Below, in pieces: positions 1 through 5,164 of a stretch of DNA of 8,618 bases (its first letter is position 1; each line of letters begins with the position of its first letter). Below the pieces are notes generated by a model that made no database searches, was not told where the DNA came from, and saw only the letters and a program-made list of their open reading frames with translations. Location of the stretch: the NCBI GenBank assembly GCA_021772595.1, contig JAJFLS010000161.1, positions 1 through 8,618 of the forward strand. The letters run 5' to 3'. A program made the position numbers and the translations under genes. The DNA comes from Opitutales bacterium. Its GTDB lineage: Bacteria > Verrucomicrobiota > Verrucomicrobiia > Opitutales > Opitutaceae.

Positions 1-608
1 TCACGGATTCGAAAGCGTACAAGGACCGCCTCGTCACCTATCAGGGCAAAACGGGCATGAACGACTCGGTACTCGATGGATTCGGCAAAATCCACGGCAT
101 TCCGGTTTCGATCGCGGTGATGGATTTCAATTTCGGGGGCGGCTCTCTGGGATCAGTCGGAGGCGAGAAGATCACGCGGGCGATCGAGCGGGCGCTGGAG
201 AAGAAGATCCCTTGCATCGTCGTTTCGTGCTCGGGCGGGGCTCGGATGCAGGAAGGCATATTAAGCCTGATGCAGATGGCCAAGACGAGCGCCGCGCTGG
301 CCAAGCTGGCGAAAGCGAAACTACCGTTCATTTCCGTTCTGACCAATCCGACCACCGGAGGCGTGACTGCAAGTTACGCGGCTCTCGGCGATGTGATCCT
401 TTCGGAACCGGGAGCATTGATCGGCTTTGCTGGCCGACGCGTGATCAAGGAAACGACCAACGAGGAACTGCCAGAAGGCTTTCAATCCGCCGAGTTTCTG
501 TTGGAACGCGGATTGATCGACCAGATCGTCGATCGCCGAGAAATGCGCGATCGTCTCCGCGACATTCTGTCGGCCCTCTATCTCGGCAAGCAGCCGAAAA
601 CGGCGTAA
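1..608 (+). CDS. accD: Acetyl-CoA carboxylase carboxyltransferase subunit beta (3' part; 5' end outside window)
   Basis: This is the C-terminal 201 codons of the beta subunit of the carboxyltransferase that moves CO2 from carboxybiotin to acetyl-CoA to make malonyl-CoA, the first committed step of fatty acid synthesis. It acts in the cytoplasm as an alpha2-beta2 complex with AccA. The reading frame is open from base 3 with no start in sight; the N-terminal zinc ribbon expected of the family would lie upstream. Visible crotonase-fold signatures are YKDRL and KTGMNDSV near the left edge, MDFNFGGGSLGSVGGEKITRA, SGGARMQEG (about bases 231-257), NPTTGGVTASYA and the GFAGRRVIKET loop, ending in the usual SAEFLLERGLIDQIVDRREMRDRL tail. 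The C-terminus is short and ordinary. An inverted repeat follows the stop, then folC; accD-folC adjacency is also known in other bacteria. Identity is very secure. Confidence 0.97.
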   Translation, partial: TDSKAYKDRLVTYQGKTGMNDSVLDGFGKIHGIPVSIAVMDFNFGGGSLGSVGGEKITRAIERALEKKIPCIVVSCSGGARMQEGILSLMQMAKTSAALAKLAKAKLPFISVLTNPTTGGVTASYAALGDVILSEPGALIGFAGRRVIKETTNEELPEGFQSAEFLLERGLIDQIVDRREMRDRLRDILSALYLGKQPKTA

Positions 609-617
609 GAGCTTTCC

Positions 618-680
618 CTGTAGGAGCCTGCTTGCAGGCGATTCTCTGTAACAATCAGCCTGCAAGCACGCTCCTACAAG
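618..680. repeat. Intergenic inverted repeat, TAGGAGCCTGCTTGCAGGC type, copy 1
   Basis: Left arm 618-643 and right arm 653-680 are imperfect reverse complements around a 9-base loop. The core CCTGCTTGCAGG of the left arm is itself a 6-bp inverted repeat, so each arm can fold alone or the whole can form one long hairpin. The same sequence recurs at 4136-4204. It fills most of the accD-folC gap, beginning 10 bases after the accD stop. No T-run follows, so it is not a standard intrinsic terminator. It looks like a REP-type element. Confidence 0.85.
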
Positions 681-713
681 GAACCCGATAATTGACGATT
701 CCTCAATTCCACG

Positions 714-2021
714 ATGCGCGCTCCTGAACTGAAGACCTACGAGGATGCCCGCGATTGGCTCTTCTCTTTGAAGAATCGCGGCTCGACTTACGGAATCGAG
801 CGAATGGAGCATTTCGCTAAGGCGCTGGGCGACCCGCATCGGTCGTATCCAATAATCCACATCGCGGGGACCAACGGCAAAGGCTCGACCGCTGCGATGC
901 TGGAATCGATCTTCCGCGCTCACGGCTATAAGACCGGACTTTCGACATCGCCTCACTTGGTCAGGCAGGGCGAGCGTATCCAGATCGACCGGACGATTCT
1001 GAAGGAGAATCAGATCCTTGAATACACGAGGTTTCTGATGAAAGTCGGGGAGACGGTCGCCGCGAAAAATCCGGAGCTTTATCCGAGTTTCTTCGAGTTC
1101 ATGACTGGAATGGCGATGCTCCACTTTCAGCGAGAAAACGTCGACATCGCTATCGTAGAAGTCGGTCTTGGAGGGCGTTTGGACGCGAGCAATGTCGTGG
1201 ATCCGGAAGTGTCGGTGATTACTTCGATCGGCTTGGATCACTGCGAAATTCTCGGCGACTCCCACCGGAAGATAGCTCGCGAAAAAGGGGGAATTATCAA
1301 GCCTGGCCGTCCAGTCGTCATCGGCCAGCTCCCAGACGAGGCGGAGGCCGAGATCCGAGCGATTTGTGAAGAATATGGCTGCGAGCTCATTCGCGTCGCG
1401 GATCATTATGGCGAGTTAGGAGAGCCGTATCCAGAATCCTCTTTAGCGGGCGGGTATCAGCGGCTGAACGCCGGGATCGCCATGACGGTGGCTCGCCAGG
1501 TTCAACAGCGGTTCAACCTGGAAATACCGCTGTGCGAATCCGCGTTGAAGAAAGTCTATTGGCCAGGCCGTTGGGAAGAGCGAATGCTGGCCCACCGGAA
1601 AATAATCTTCGATGTGTCGCACAACGCGGAAGGCGCTCGCTGGCTCGACGACAACCTGTCGAAGCTGACGGCGAACGCGGCACCGTCGCCGGACGTGATC
1701 ATGGGAGTGATGGGCGAGTACCGGGCGAAGGCGTTGATTCCGGTCGTATCCAGATTCGCGCGTTCGATTACATTCGTGATGCCTCAACAGTCTCGCTCGG
1801 CTACCTTCGAAGAGCTCGAACGATTTGTTCCGGCGGATTTCCAGGGAAAGATCAAACGAAGCACGGTCGCGACGCTTTTTCCATCGAAAGGCGTTTGCTC
1901 GATGGACGTGCCCAGCGATCATCCAATCGTCGTGACGGGTTCGATCTATCTCATCGGCGAGATATGGGAGCGGTTTCTCGAAGAGTCGCCGGTAGGCCAG
2001 GGAATCTTGCAAGATTTCTAG
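714..2021 (+). CDS. folC: Folylpolyglutamate synthase / possibly dihydrofolate synthase
   Basis: This 435-residue Mur-ligase-family enzyme adds glutamate to reduced folates using ATP; some bacterial FolC proteins also make dihydrofolate from dihydropteroate, and the sequence alone does not settle whether this one does. The P-loop is AGTNGKGSTA (residues 51-60), followed by the folate-contacting STSPHLVRQGERIQI segment (77-91). EVGLGGRLDASN (149-160), SIGLDHCEILG (171-181) with the metal-site histidine, and AREKGGIIKPG (188-198) with the lysine that is carbamylated in this family are all present. GRWE (286-289) and DVSHNAEG (300-307) open the C-terminal domain. Length is normal. The ATG at 714 is the earliest ATG possible, because an in-frame TGA sits at 693-695; no Shine-Dalgarno is visible before it. 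It follows accD after 105 bases and is probably co-transcribed, subject to the repeat between them. Confidence 0.95.
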   Translation: MRAPELKTYEDARDWLFSLKNRGSTYGIERMEHFAKALGDPHRSYPIIHIAGTNGKGSTAAMLESIFRAHGYKTGLSTSPHLVRQGERIQIDRTILKENQILEYTRFLMKVGETVAAKNPELYPSFFEFMTGMAMLHFQRENVDIAIVEVGLGGRLDASNVVDPEVSVITSIGLDHCEILGDSHRKIAREKGGIIKPGRPVVIGQLPDEAEAEIRAICEEYGCELIRVADHYGELGEPYPESSLAGGYQRLNAGIAMTVARQVQQRFNLEIPLCESALKKVYWPGRWEERMLAHRKIIFDVSHNAEGARWLDDNLSKLTANAAPSPDVIMGVMGEYRAKALIPVVSRFARSITFVMPQQSRSATFEELERFVPADFQGKIKRSTVATLFPSKGVCSMDVPSDHPIVVTGSIYLIGEIWERFLEESPVGQGILQDF

Positions 2022-2100
2022 AAGCCAAGCCAGAGCGACTAGTGCATCATCTGGAAAGTTCCATACATACAAATCATTGAAACGACCTTTGAGAATATGA

Positions 2101-2172
2101 TAACCGCTGAGGACACTGATAGGATCGAATTGAGCCAAGTTCTCAGTGTGTATCAGTGTCCTCAGTGGTTTA
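2101..2172. repeat. Intergenic inverted repeat, AACCRC...GTGGTT type, copy 1
   Basis: Left arm 2101-2121 (starting TAACCGCTGAGG) and right arm 2151-2172 (ending CCTCAGTGGTTTA) are reverse complements apart from one base pair (a G where the right arm predicts A, a G-U wobble in RNA) and an end difference. About 29 bases separate them, and a second echo, TTCACTGTGGTTTT, lies at 2181-2194. The left arm aligns with that of 6221-6299. The element sits about 80 bases after folC in AT-rich sequence. It has no T-run. Confidence 0.8.
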
Positions 2173-2279
2173 ATAAAATCTTCACTGTGGTTTTCAATAG
2201 GTCGCTCTTTGGTTGTATAGGTATTAACGTAATTTGTAAGACGATGCACTCGTCCGAAAAAACGCCCCGACAATCCGTC

Positions 2280-2315
2280 GACCGTTTAAATAGCAACGTT
2301 GTAATTTAAACGGTC
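2280..2315. repeat. 36-bp near-perfect palindrome of unknown role
   Basis: Arms GACCGTTTAAAT (2280-2291) and ATTTAAACGGTC (2304-2315) are perfect 12-bp reverse complements. Between them lies CAACGTTG (2294-2301), an 8-bp palindrome sharing the same centre at 2297.5. Only the two dinucleotides at 2292-2293 and 2302-2303 break the symmetry. It differs from the other repeats in the window. It could be an operator for a dimeric regulator, a recombination site, or a hairpin; nothing nearby decides among these. Confidence 0.75.
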
Positions 2316-2451
2316 CGAGGATGGAGGAGAGGCGGCTTCTGCACTCGCGAGCGAGGCCGGTTTGTCGACCTTGGGAGATCGATCCGCGCGAGGTTTCGAG
2401 TCGGAGCTAGAAAAAGATGAGCACTACATTCGTCGTCATTGAAAAACGAGG
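2316..2451. other. Intergenic stretch with no recognised gene
   Basis: Together with 2022-2279 this completes a gap of about 480 bases between folC and the tRNAs. The only short ORF with an ATG that I noted here is 2321-2410, with 29 codons rich in Arg and Ser (beginning MEERRLLHSRARP). It has no Shine-Dalgarno and no family resemblance that I recognise, so I do not call it. A GC-rich part (about 2330-2405) contains CTCGCGAG and CGATCG palindromes but no clear long hairpin. An unrecognised small RNA cannot be excluded. Confidence 0.5.
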
Positions 2452-2480
2452 TTGACATAGGGGTGCGAAACTAGATTTTC
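2452..2480 (+). promoter_or_regulatory. Probable sigma-70-type promoter for the tRNA pair
   Basis: A perfect -35 hexamer TTGACA lies at 2452-2457. The -10 is weak: GATTTT at 2474-2479 gives a 16-base spacer, while the better-looking TAGATT at 2472 would be too close. Transcription would start about 20 bases before the tRNA-Lys 5' end at 2504. The call rests on the consensus -35 and on its position. Confidence 0.5.
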
Positions 2481-2503
2481 GGGGCCTCTTTATTTTGGGG
2501 CAT

Positions 2504-2579
2504 GCCTCCCTAGCTCAATTGGTAGAGCAGTAGACTCTTAATCTATTTGTTCCGGGTTCGATTCCCGGGGGGGGTACCA
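2504..2579 (+). tRNA. tRNA-Lys, anticodon CTT, with encoded CCA
   Basis: Folded by hand, this gives a full cloverleaf. The acceptor is 2504-2510 with 2569-2575, the D-arm GCTC/GAGC is 2513-2528, and the anticodon stem is 2530-2534 with 2542-2546 around the loop CTCTTAA. The anticodon CTT is at 2537-2539 and reads AAG. The variable loop has 5 bases, and the T-arm CCGGG-TTCGATT-CCCGG is perfect. The discriminator is A2576 and CCA is encoded at 2577-2579. U35, U36 and A73 fit lysine identity. Oddities are a G1-U72 wobble at the tip of the acceptor, a U4-G69 wobble, and a G27-U43 wobble. A tRNA-Thr follows 53 bases later and is probably on the same transcript. Confidence 0.95.
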
Positions 2580-2632
2580 TACTAAAGAGAAAGCGAAGAC
2601 AGCCGTTATCATTGACGCAGTTTGTCTTAATT

Positions 2633-2708
2633 GCCGGCGTAGCTCAATTGGTAGAGCAACTGATTTGTAATCAGTAGGTTGCGGGTTCGAGTCCCATCGC
2701 CGGCTCCA
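2633..2708 (+). tRNA. tRNA-Thr, anticodon TGT, with encoded CCA
   Basis: The acceptor GCCGGCG (2633-2639) pairs perfectly with CGCCGGC (2698-2704). The D-arm GCTC/GAGC is 2642-2657. The anticodon stem ACTGA/TCAGT (2659-2663, 2671-2675) is perfect around TTTGTAA, giving anticodon TGT at 2666-2668, which reads ACA. The discriminator is U2705, as expected for threonine, and CCA is at 2706-2708. The T-stem GCGGG/CCCAT has a C-A mismatch (2682 with 2696) and a G-U pair beside it, so only three of its five pairs are canonical Watson-Crick. Nothing resembling a strong terminator follows directly. Confidence 0.95.
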
Positions 2709-2769
2709 GCTTTGACGTCCGAAGGTTGTCTTCTGGGTGTCGCTGCAGGCTTGCAGAAGGGATTCTCAT

Positions 2770-2827
2770 TGTAGCCTCGATCGCTGCTCGCGGTTGGCCT
2801 TGTTTGCTTTCCGCGATCGCGGCTACA
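2770..2827. repeat. Intergenic inverted repeat, GTAGCCGCGATCGC type
   Basis: TGTAGCCTCGATCGC (about 2770-2784) faces GCGATCGCGGCTACA (2813-2827) as an inverted repeat with one mismatch; CGATCG is self-complementary in both arms. The loop is about 28 bases. Just before it, CTTCTG (2730-2735) and CAGAAG (2754-2759) form another small dyad. It occupies the tRNA to csgG-like gap and may serve as a transcript end for the tRNAs, though no T-run follows. Confidence 0.7.
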
Positions 2828-2973
2828 GAGAGATAGAACGAAACACGCCCGCAATTGCGTGGTTCCTCGTTTTTGGCGTGACAGAAATCGCCCTCCGTTC
2901 TAGTTATAAATTGACCGCATCGCTAAGTGAATCCTAGCGATGGAATTCGGGTCAGCATCAAATTGAACGCCGC

Positions 2974-4131
2974 ATGAAAACTGTACTATCCCTCCTTGTT
3001 TCCTTCATTTTCATAAACGCGCAGCTAGGCGCCGACTACCTCGCATACGCCAAGATCAAAGGAGACCTGATTCCGTTGCCGGAAGATATCGATCCGCTAG
3101 CAGTGACGTCTCCCAAAGATCTGCTCGACGTTGAGTATGGCAAGTATGACGGCCCCAAAACGCGCATCGGAGTGCTTCCGGTCGAGAACAGTTCATCCAC
3201 AAACTCGTATAACATCAGTTACGGAAGCGGCGAAAAAGTCACCTATTCGGCTGCGAATTACAATCAAGTGCCGGTCAACGGGATCGACGCCATGATCACC
3301 GACATCCTCAACCACACGGGCCGGTTCCGAATCGTCGAACGCCAGGTTCTGAATGATTTGCTGGACGAGCAGGATCTCGGAGCCTCCGGAAGAGTCGCTC
3401 AGCCATCCGCCGCTAAAACCGGCAAGGTGCTCGGCGCGAAGACTTTCATCAAAGCGGTCGTGACTTCCTACGAGCCCAACTTCAAAGGGCGGAAAATCGG
3501 CCTCGGCGGCCTCACTGGCGGCGCTTTGGGCGGCCTGAAGGTGGGCGGATCCAAGTCGATGGTGCAAATGGCCTTTCGAATCATCGACGCGGAAACGAGC
3601 GAGGTCACTTTTTCGAAGCAAGTTCAAGTCACGATGTCTTCAAGTTCTCTCGGTTTCGGGGGAGCTGCATGGGGCGGGAGCGGTATTTTGGGCGGCGCGT
3701 TCTCCGGCTATTCGAAAACGCCGATCGGGCAGGCCGTGATCATCGCCGTCAATACCGGCATCTACGAGCTCATCAAGCAGATTGGCCTCCAGCCGACCGA
3801 GGGAAGCGTGATTCAAGTGACGTCTACCGGACAAATCGCGATCAATCTCGGCGAAGGAGCGATCGGGGTGGGCGATAAACTCCAGGCGATTTCCAAAGGC
3901 GAGGAGTTTGTCGATCCGGACACGGGATTGTCTCTCGGATCGACCGAAACGGTCGTCGGCCACGTCGAGATCGTGAAGGTGCAGGAAAAATTCTCATTCG
4001 GCAAAGCGGTCGATTTCGACGCCAGCACGCTCGCCCGCGGTGACAAGCTCATTTCGACGATCCCAGCGGGAAGCTTCCAATACGGCGACGCCTGGAATGT
4101 GAAAGGCAAGCGGACGAACAAGAAGCGGTAG
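2974..4131 (+). CDS. Secreted CsgG/HfaB-family protein with glycine-rich strand regions
   Basis: This is a 385-residue exported protein. Residues 1-20 (MKTVLSLLVSFIFINAQLGA) look like a signal peptide, probably cleaved after LGA. The CsgG core runs from about 63 to 270: TRIGVLPVENSS (63-74), FRIVERQVLNDLLDEQDLGASG (118-139), AAKTGKVLGAKTFIKAVVTSYEP (146-168) and FRIIDAETSEVTFSK (201-215). CsgG forms the outer-membrane pore for curli export. Here the two segments that form barrel strands in CsgG correspond, by my reading, to glycine-rich stretches at 174-193 and 226-246. The tail (about 280-365) resembles a small beta domain such as the one ending FlgT. There is no cysteine in the whole protein, so it cannot be a lipoprotein like CsgG. 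No curli genes are nearby. A 6-bp hairpin (2920-2940) lies in the presumed leader. The precise function is unknown; the ATG gives a good signal peptide but has no Shine-Dalgarno. Confidence 0.85.
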   Translation: MKTVLSLLVSFIFINAQLGADYLAYAKIKGDLIPLPEDIDPLAVTSPKDLLDVEYGKYDGPKTRIGVLPVENSSSTNSYNISYGSGEKVTYSAANYNQVPVNGIDAMITDILNHTGRFRIVERQVLNDLLDEQDLGASGRVAQPSAAKTGKVLGAKTFIKAVVTSYEPNFKGRKIGLGGLTGGALGGLKVGGSKSMVQMAFRIIDAETSEVTFSKQVQVTMSSSSLGFGGAAWGGSGILGGAFSGYSKTPIGQAVIIAVNTGIYELIKQIGLQPTEGSVIQVTSTGQIAINLGEGAIGVGDKLQAISKGEEFVDPDTGLSLGSTETVVGHVEIVKVQEKFSFGKAVDFDASTLARGDKLISTIPAGSFQYGDAWNVKGKRTNKKR

Positions 4132-4135
4132 CCCA

Positions 4136-4204
4136 ATTGTAGGAGCCTGCTTGCAGGCGATTTCTAGTGGTGGCGGTAATCGCCTGCAAGCAGGCTCCTA
4201 TAAT
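4136..4204. repeat. Intergenic inverted repeat, TAGGAGCCTGCTTGCAGGC type, copy 2
   Basis: Arms 4136-4162 and 4178-4204 are 27 bases each and match as reverse complements except for one position (a G where the other arm predicts A, a G-U wobble in RNA). The loop is 15 bases. It starts 4 bases after the stop of the csgG-like gene and is the same element as 618-680, better preserved. It probably marks the 3' end of that transcript. Confidence 0.9.
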
Positions 4205-4265
4205 CGAATTCGCCTGCCAGAGTCGTCCCCGGAAACTTTCCCGGAATTTGCCGTGCTTTCCCCTT

Positions 4266-4271
4266 TACAAT
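4266..4271 (+). promoter_or_regulatory. Possible -10 box for rpmI-rplT
   Basis: TACAAT at 4266-4271 is a good -10 hexamer 41 bases before the rpmI start. No convincing -35 lies at the right distance (TTGCCG at 4248 is only 12 bases away). The box sits inside a 7-bp dyad, TCCCCGG (4226-4232) and CCGGGGA (4273-4279). It is plausible because a new transcript must begin after the preceding repeat. Confidence 0.35.
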
Positions 4272-4312
4272 GCCGGGGAATTGCATCTTTGTTCTCCGTT
4301 TTCCAAAAAGTC

Positions 4313-4507
4313 ATGCAAAAGACTAAGAAATCCATAGCAAAACGCTTCAAACTCACGGGCACAGGTAAGCTGATGCGTCGTTCCCCCGGAACGCGTCACC
4401 ATCTTCACCAGAAAACCACCAAGCAGAAGCGCTCCCTCGGCAAGGACAAACACGTGTCTCCAGGCCGCCAAGCAGATCTCATGCGCGGCCTTCCACACGG
4501 TCTTTAA
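4313..4507 (+). CDS. rpmI: Large ribosomal subunit protein bL35
   Basis: This 64-residue, strongly basic protein of the 50S subunit begins MQKTKKSIAKRFKLTGTGKLMRR. The KRFKLTGTGKL stretch is the family signature, followed by the basic HHLHQKTTKQKRSL region and a C-terminal end in LPHGL. The length matches the family. The ATG at 4313 is chosen because longer readings in this frame (for instance from 4151) would pass through the arm of the upstream repeat and add sequence unlike L35. No Shine-Dalgarno is apparent. rplT follows after 83 bases; infC, which usually precedes rpmI, is not within the window. Confidence 0.95.
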   Translation: MQKTKKSIAKRFKLTGTGKLMRRSPGTRHHLHQKTTKQKRSLGKDKHVSPGRQADLMRGLPHGL

Positions 4508-4527
4508 TTGTTGAACAACAAAAACTT

Positions 4528-4590
4528 ATTTCGTGCGGGTAAAATAACAATCAGGCGACCTGACGAAATCTAACACCAGAAAGGTAAAAC
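4528..4590 (+). promoter_or_regulatory. Structured leader and ribosome binding site of rplT
   Basis: ATTTCG (4528-4533) can pair with CGAAAT (4564-4569), enclosing a tight hairpin TCAGG-CGA-CCTGA (4551-4563). The AAAGG at 4580-4584, six bases before the rplT ATG, is the only clear Shine-Dalgarno among the genes of this window. In E. coli and Bacillus, L20 represses its own operon by binding leader RNA; whether this short structure plays that part is inference. Confidence 0.4.
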
Positions 4591-4962
4591 ATGCCTAGAG
4601 CAACTAATTCACCCGCATACCGCAAGCGTCGCAAAAAGATGCTGAAGCAAGCCAAGGGCTACTTCGGCAATAAATCGCGCTTGTATAAATACGCCAAAGA
4701 AGCCGTAGCGCACGCGCTGCAGTACGCCTATCGCGACCGTCGCGTCAAGAAGCGCACCATGCGCCAGCTTTGGATCGTGCGTATCAACGCTGCGTGCCGC
4801 CAAGAGGGCATCAACTACAGCCGCTTCCAAGAAGGGCTCAAGGCCGCCGAAATCACGCTCGATCGCAAGATCCTAGCCGACCTCGCCGTCCAAGACGAAG
4901 TCGCCTTCAAGGGCTTGGTCGAGAAAGCCAAGGAGGCTTTGAAAGCCAAAACTGCCGCCTAA
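4591..4962 (+). CDS. rplT: Large ribosomal subunit protein bL20
   Basis: This 123-residue 50S protein binds 23S rRNA early in subunit assembly and in several bacteria also represses its own operon. The family features are all there: MPRATNSPAYRKRRKKMLKQAKGYFG, in which the basic N-terminal extension threads into rRNA, the helix with YAKEAVAHALQYAYRDRRVKKR, RQLWIVRINAACRQEGINYSRF, and the ILADLAVQDEVAFKGLVEKAK C-terminal domain. The length is a few residues over the usual 115-120 because of an Ala/Lys-rich tail. The start is backed by AAAGG at 4580-4584. It follows rpmI as usual, and an intrinsic terminator lies 60 bases past its stop, before pheS. Confidence 0.98.
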   Translation: MPRATNSPAYRKRRKKMLKQAKGYFGNKSRLYKYAKEAVAHALQYAYRDRRVKKRTMRQLWIVRINAACRQEGINYSRFQEGLKAAEITLDRKILADLAVQDEVAFKGLVEKAKEALKAKTAA

Positions 4963-5022
4963 AGCTCGAATACGGCGCGAGGGCTGAAAAGTCCTGGCCA
5001 ATCAATTTTCAACTTTAAATGG

Positions 5023-5059
5023 ATGGAGTTCGGGTTTCTGCTCGGACTCCATTTTTTTT
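5023..5059 (+). terminator. Intrinsic terminator between rplT and pheS
   Basis: ATGGAGTTCG (5023-5032) pairs with CGGACTCCAT (5043-5052), a 10-bp stem with one G-U pair, followed by a run of eight T (5052-5059). It would end the rpmI-rplT transcript or act as an attenuator of read-through into pheST. It overlaps a 13-codon Phe-rich ORF, described separately. Confidence 0.8.
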
Positions 5060-5064
5060 ATTAA
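5023..5064 (+). promoter_or_regulatory. Candidate Phe-rich leader peptide ORF upstream of pheS
   Basis: The ATG at 5023 opens 13 codons, MEFGFLLGLHFFY, ending at TAA 5062-5064, with Phe at codons 3, 5, 11 and 12. E. coli has a Phe-rich leader peptide, PheM, in the same place between rplT and pheS, where it controls attenuation of pheST. Here the ORF lies on top of the terminator hairpin instead of before it, so a ribosome stalled at codon 3 or 5 would cover the 5' arm. Against it: codons 11-12 simply read the T-run, there is no Shine-Dalgarno, and another ATG at 5019 opens a different frame. Confidence 0.3.
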
Positions 5065-5145
5065 CCACGAGAAATCCGATTGTGACGAAAATTGAAGGGC
5101 GGGGAGTAGTTCGAATTTCGTTTCTTTCGTCAATTTCGTGGTTAA
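5061..5145. repeat. Intergenic inverted repeat, AACCRC...GTGGTT type, copy 2 (ACGAAA variant)
   Basis: Outer arms TTAACCACGA (5061-5070) and TCGTGGTTAA (5136-5145) are perfect over 10 bp. An inner pair, TGACGAAA (5083-5090) and TTTCGTCA (5125-5132), also matches, with a longer spacer on the left side. The right arm is built from recurring TTTCGT units. It begins directly after the terminator and ends 19 bases before the pheS start. Confidence 0.75.
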
Positions 5146-5164
5146 ACAAATCATCTTAACCAGA

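Noticed and set aside
321..1406. 361-codon minus-strand ORF across the accD end and folC
   Set aside because: It lies antisense to two well-supported genes and crosses the repeat at 618-680; its translation has no family look and is typical of an antisense shadow in GC-rich DNA.
1443..2273. 276-codon minus-strand ORF under the folC 3' half and the following gap
   Set aside because: Most of it is antisense to folC and the rest runs through the inverted repeat; the product is Arg/His-rich without domains.
2097..2309. 70-codon plus-strand ORF after folC
   Set aside because: It is formed almost entirely by the inverted repeat at 2101-2172 and the palindrome at 2280-2315.
2627..2854. 75-codon minus-strand ORF containing GDGTRTRNLLITNQLLYQLSYAG
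   Set aside because: This is the familiar false protein produced by translating the antisense strand of a tRNA gene, here tRNA-Thr.
4151..4312. N-terminal extension of rpmI from an upstream ATG
   Set aside because: It would start inside a repeat arm and add 54 residues unlike any L35 protein; the ATG at 4313 gives the standard length.
5138..5164. GTG start for pheS nine codons upstream
   Set aside because: The GTG is part of the TCGTGGTTAA right arm of a repeat, and the ATG at 5165 gives the usual PheS N-terminus.
4963..5164. T-box riboswitch before pheS
   Set aside because: The gap lacks a T-box bulge sequence and a specifier stem, and much of it is taken up by the terminator and the inverted repeat.
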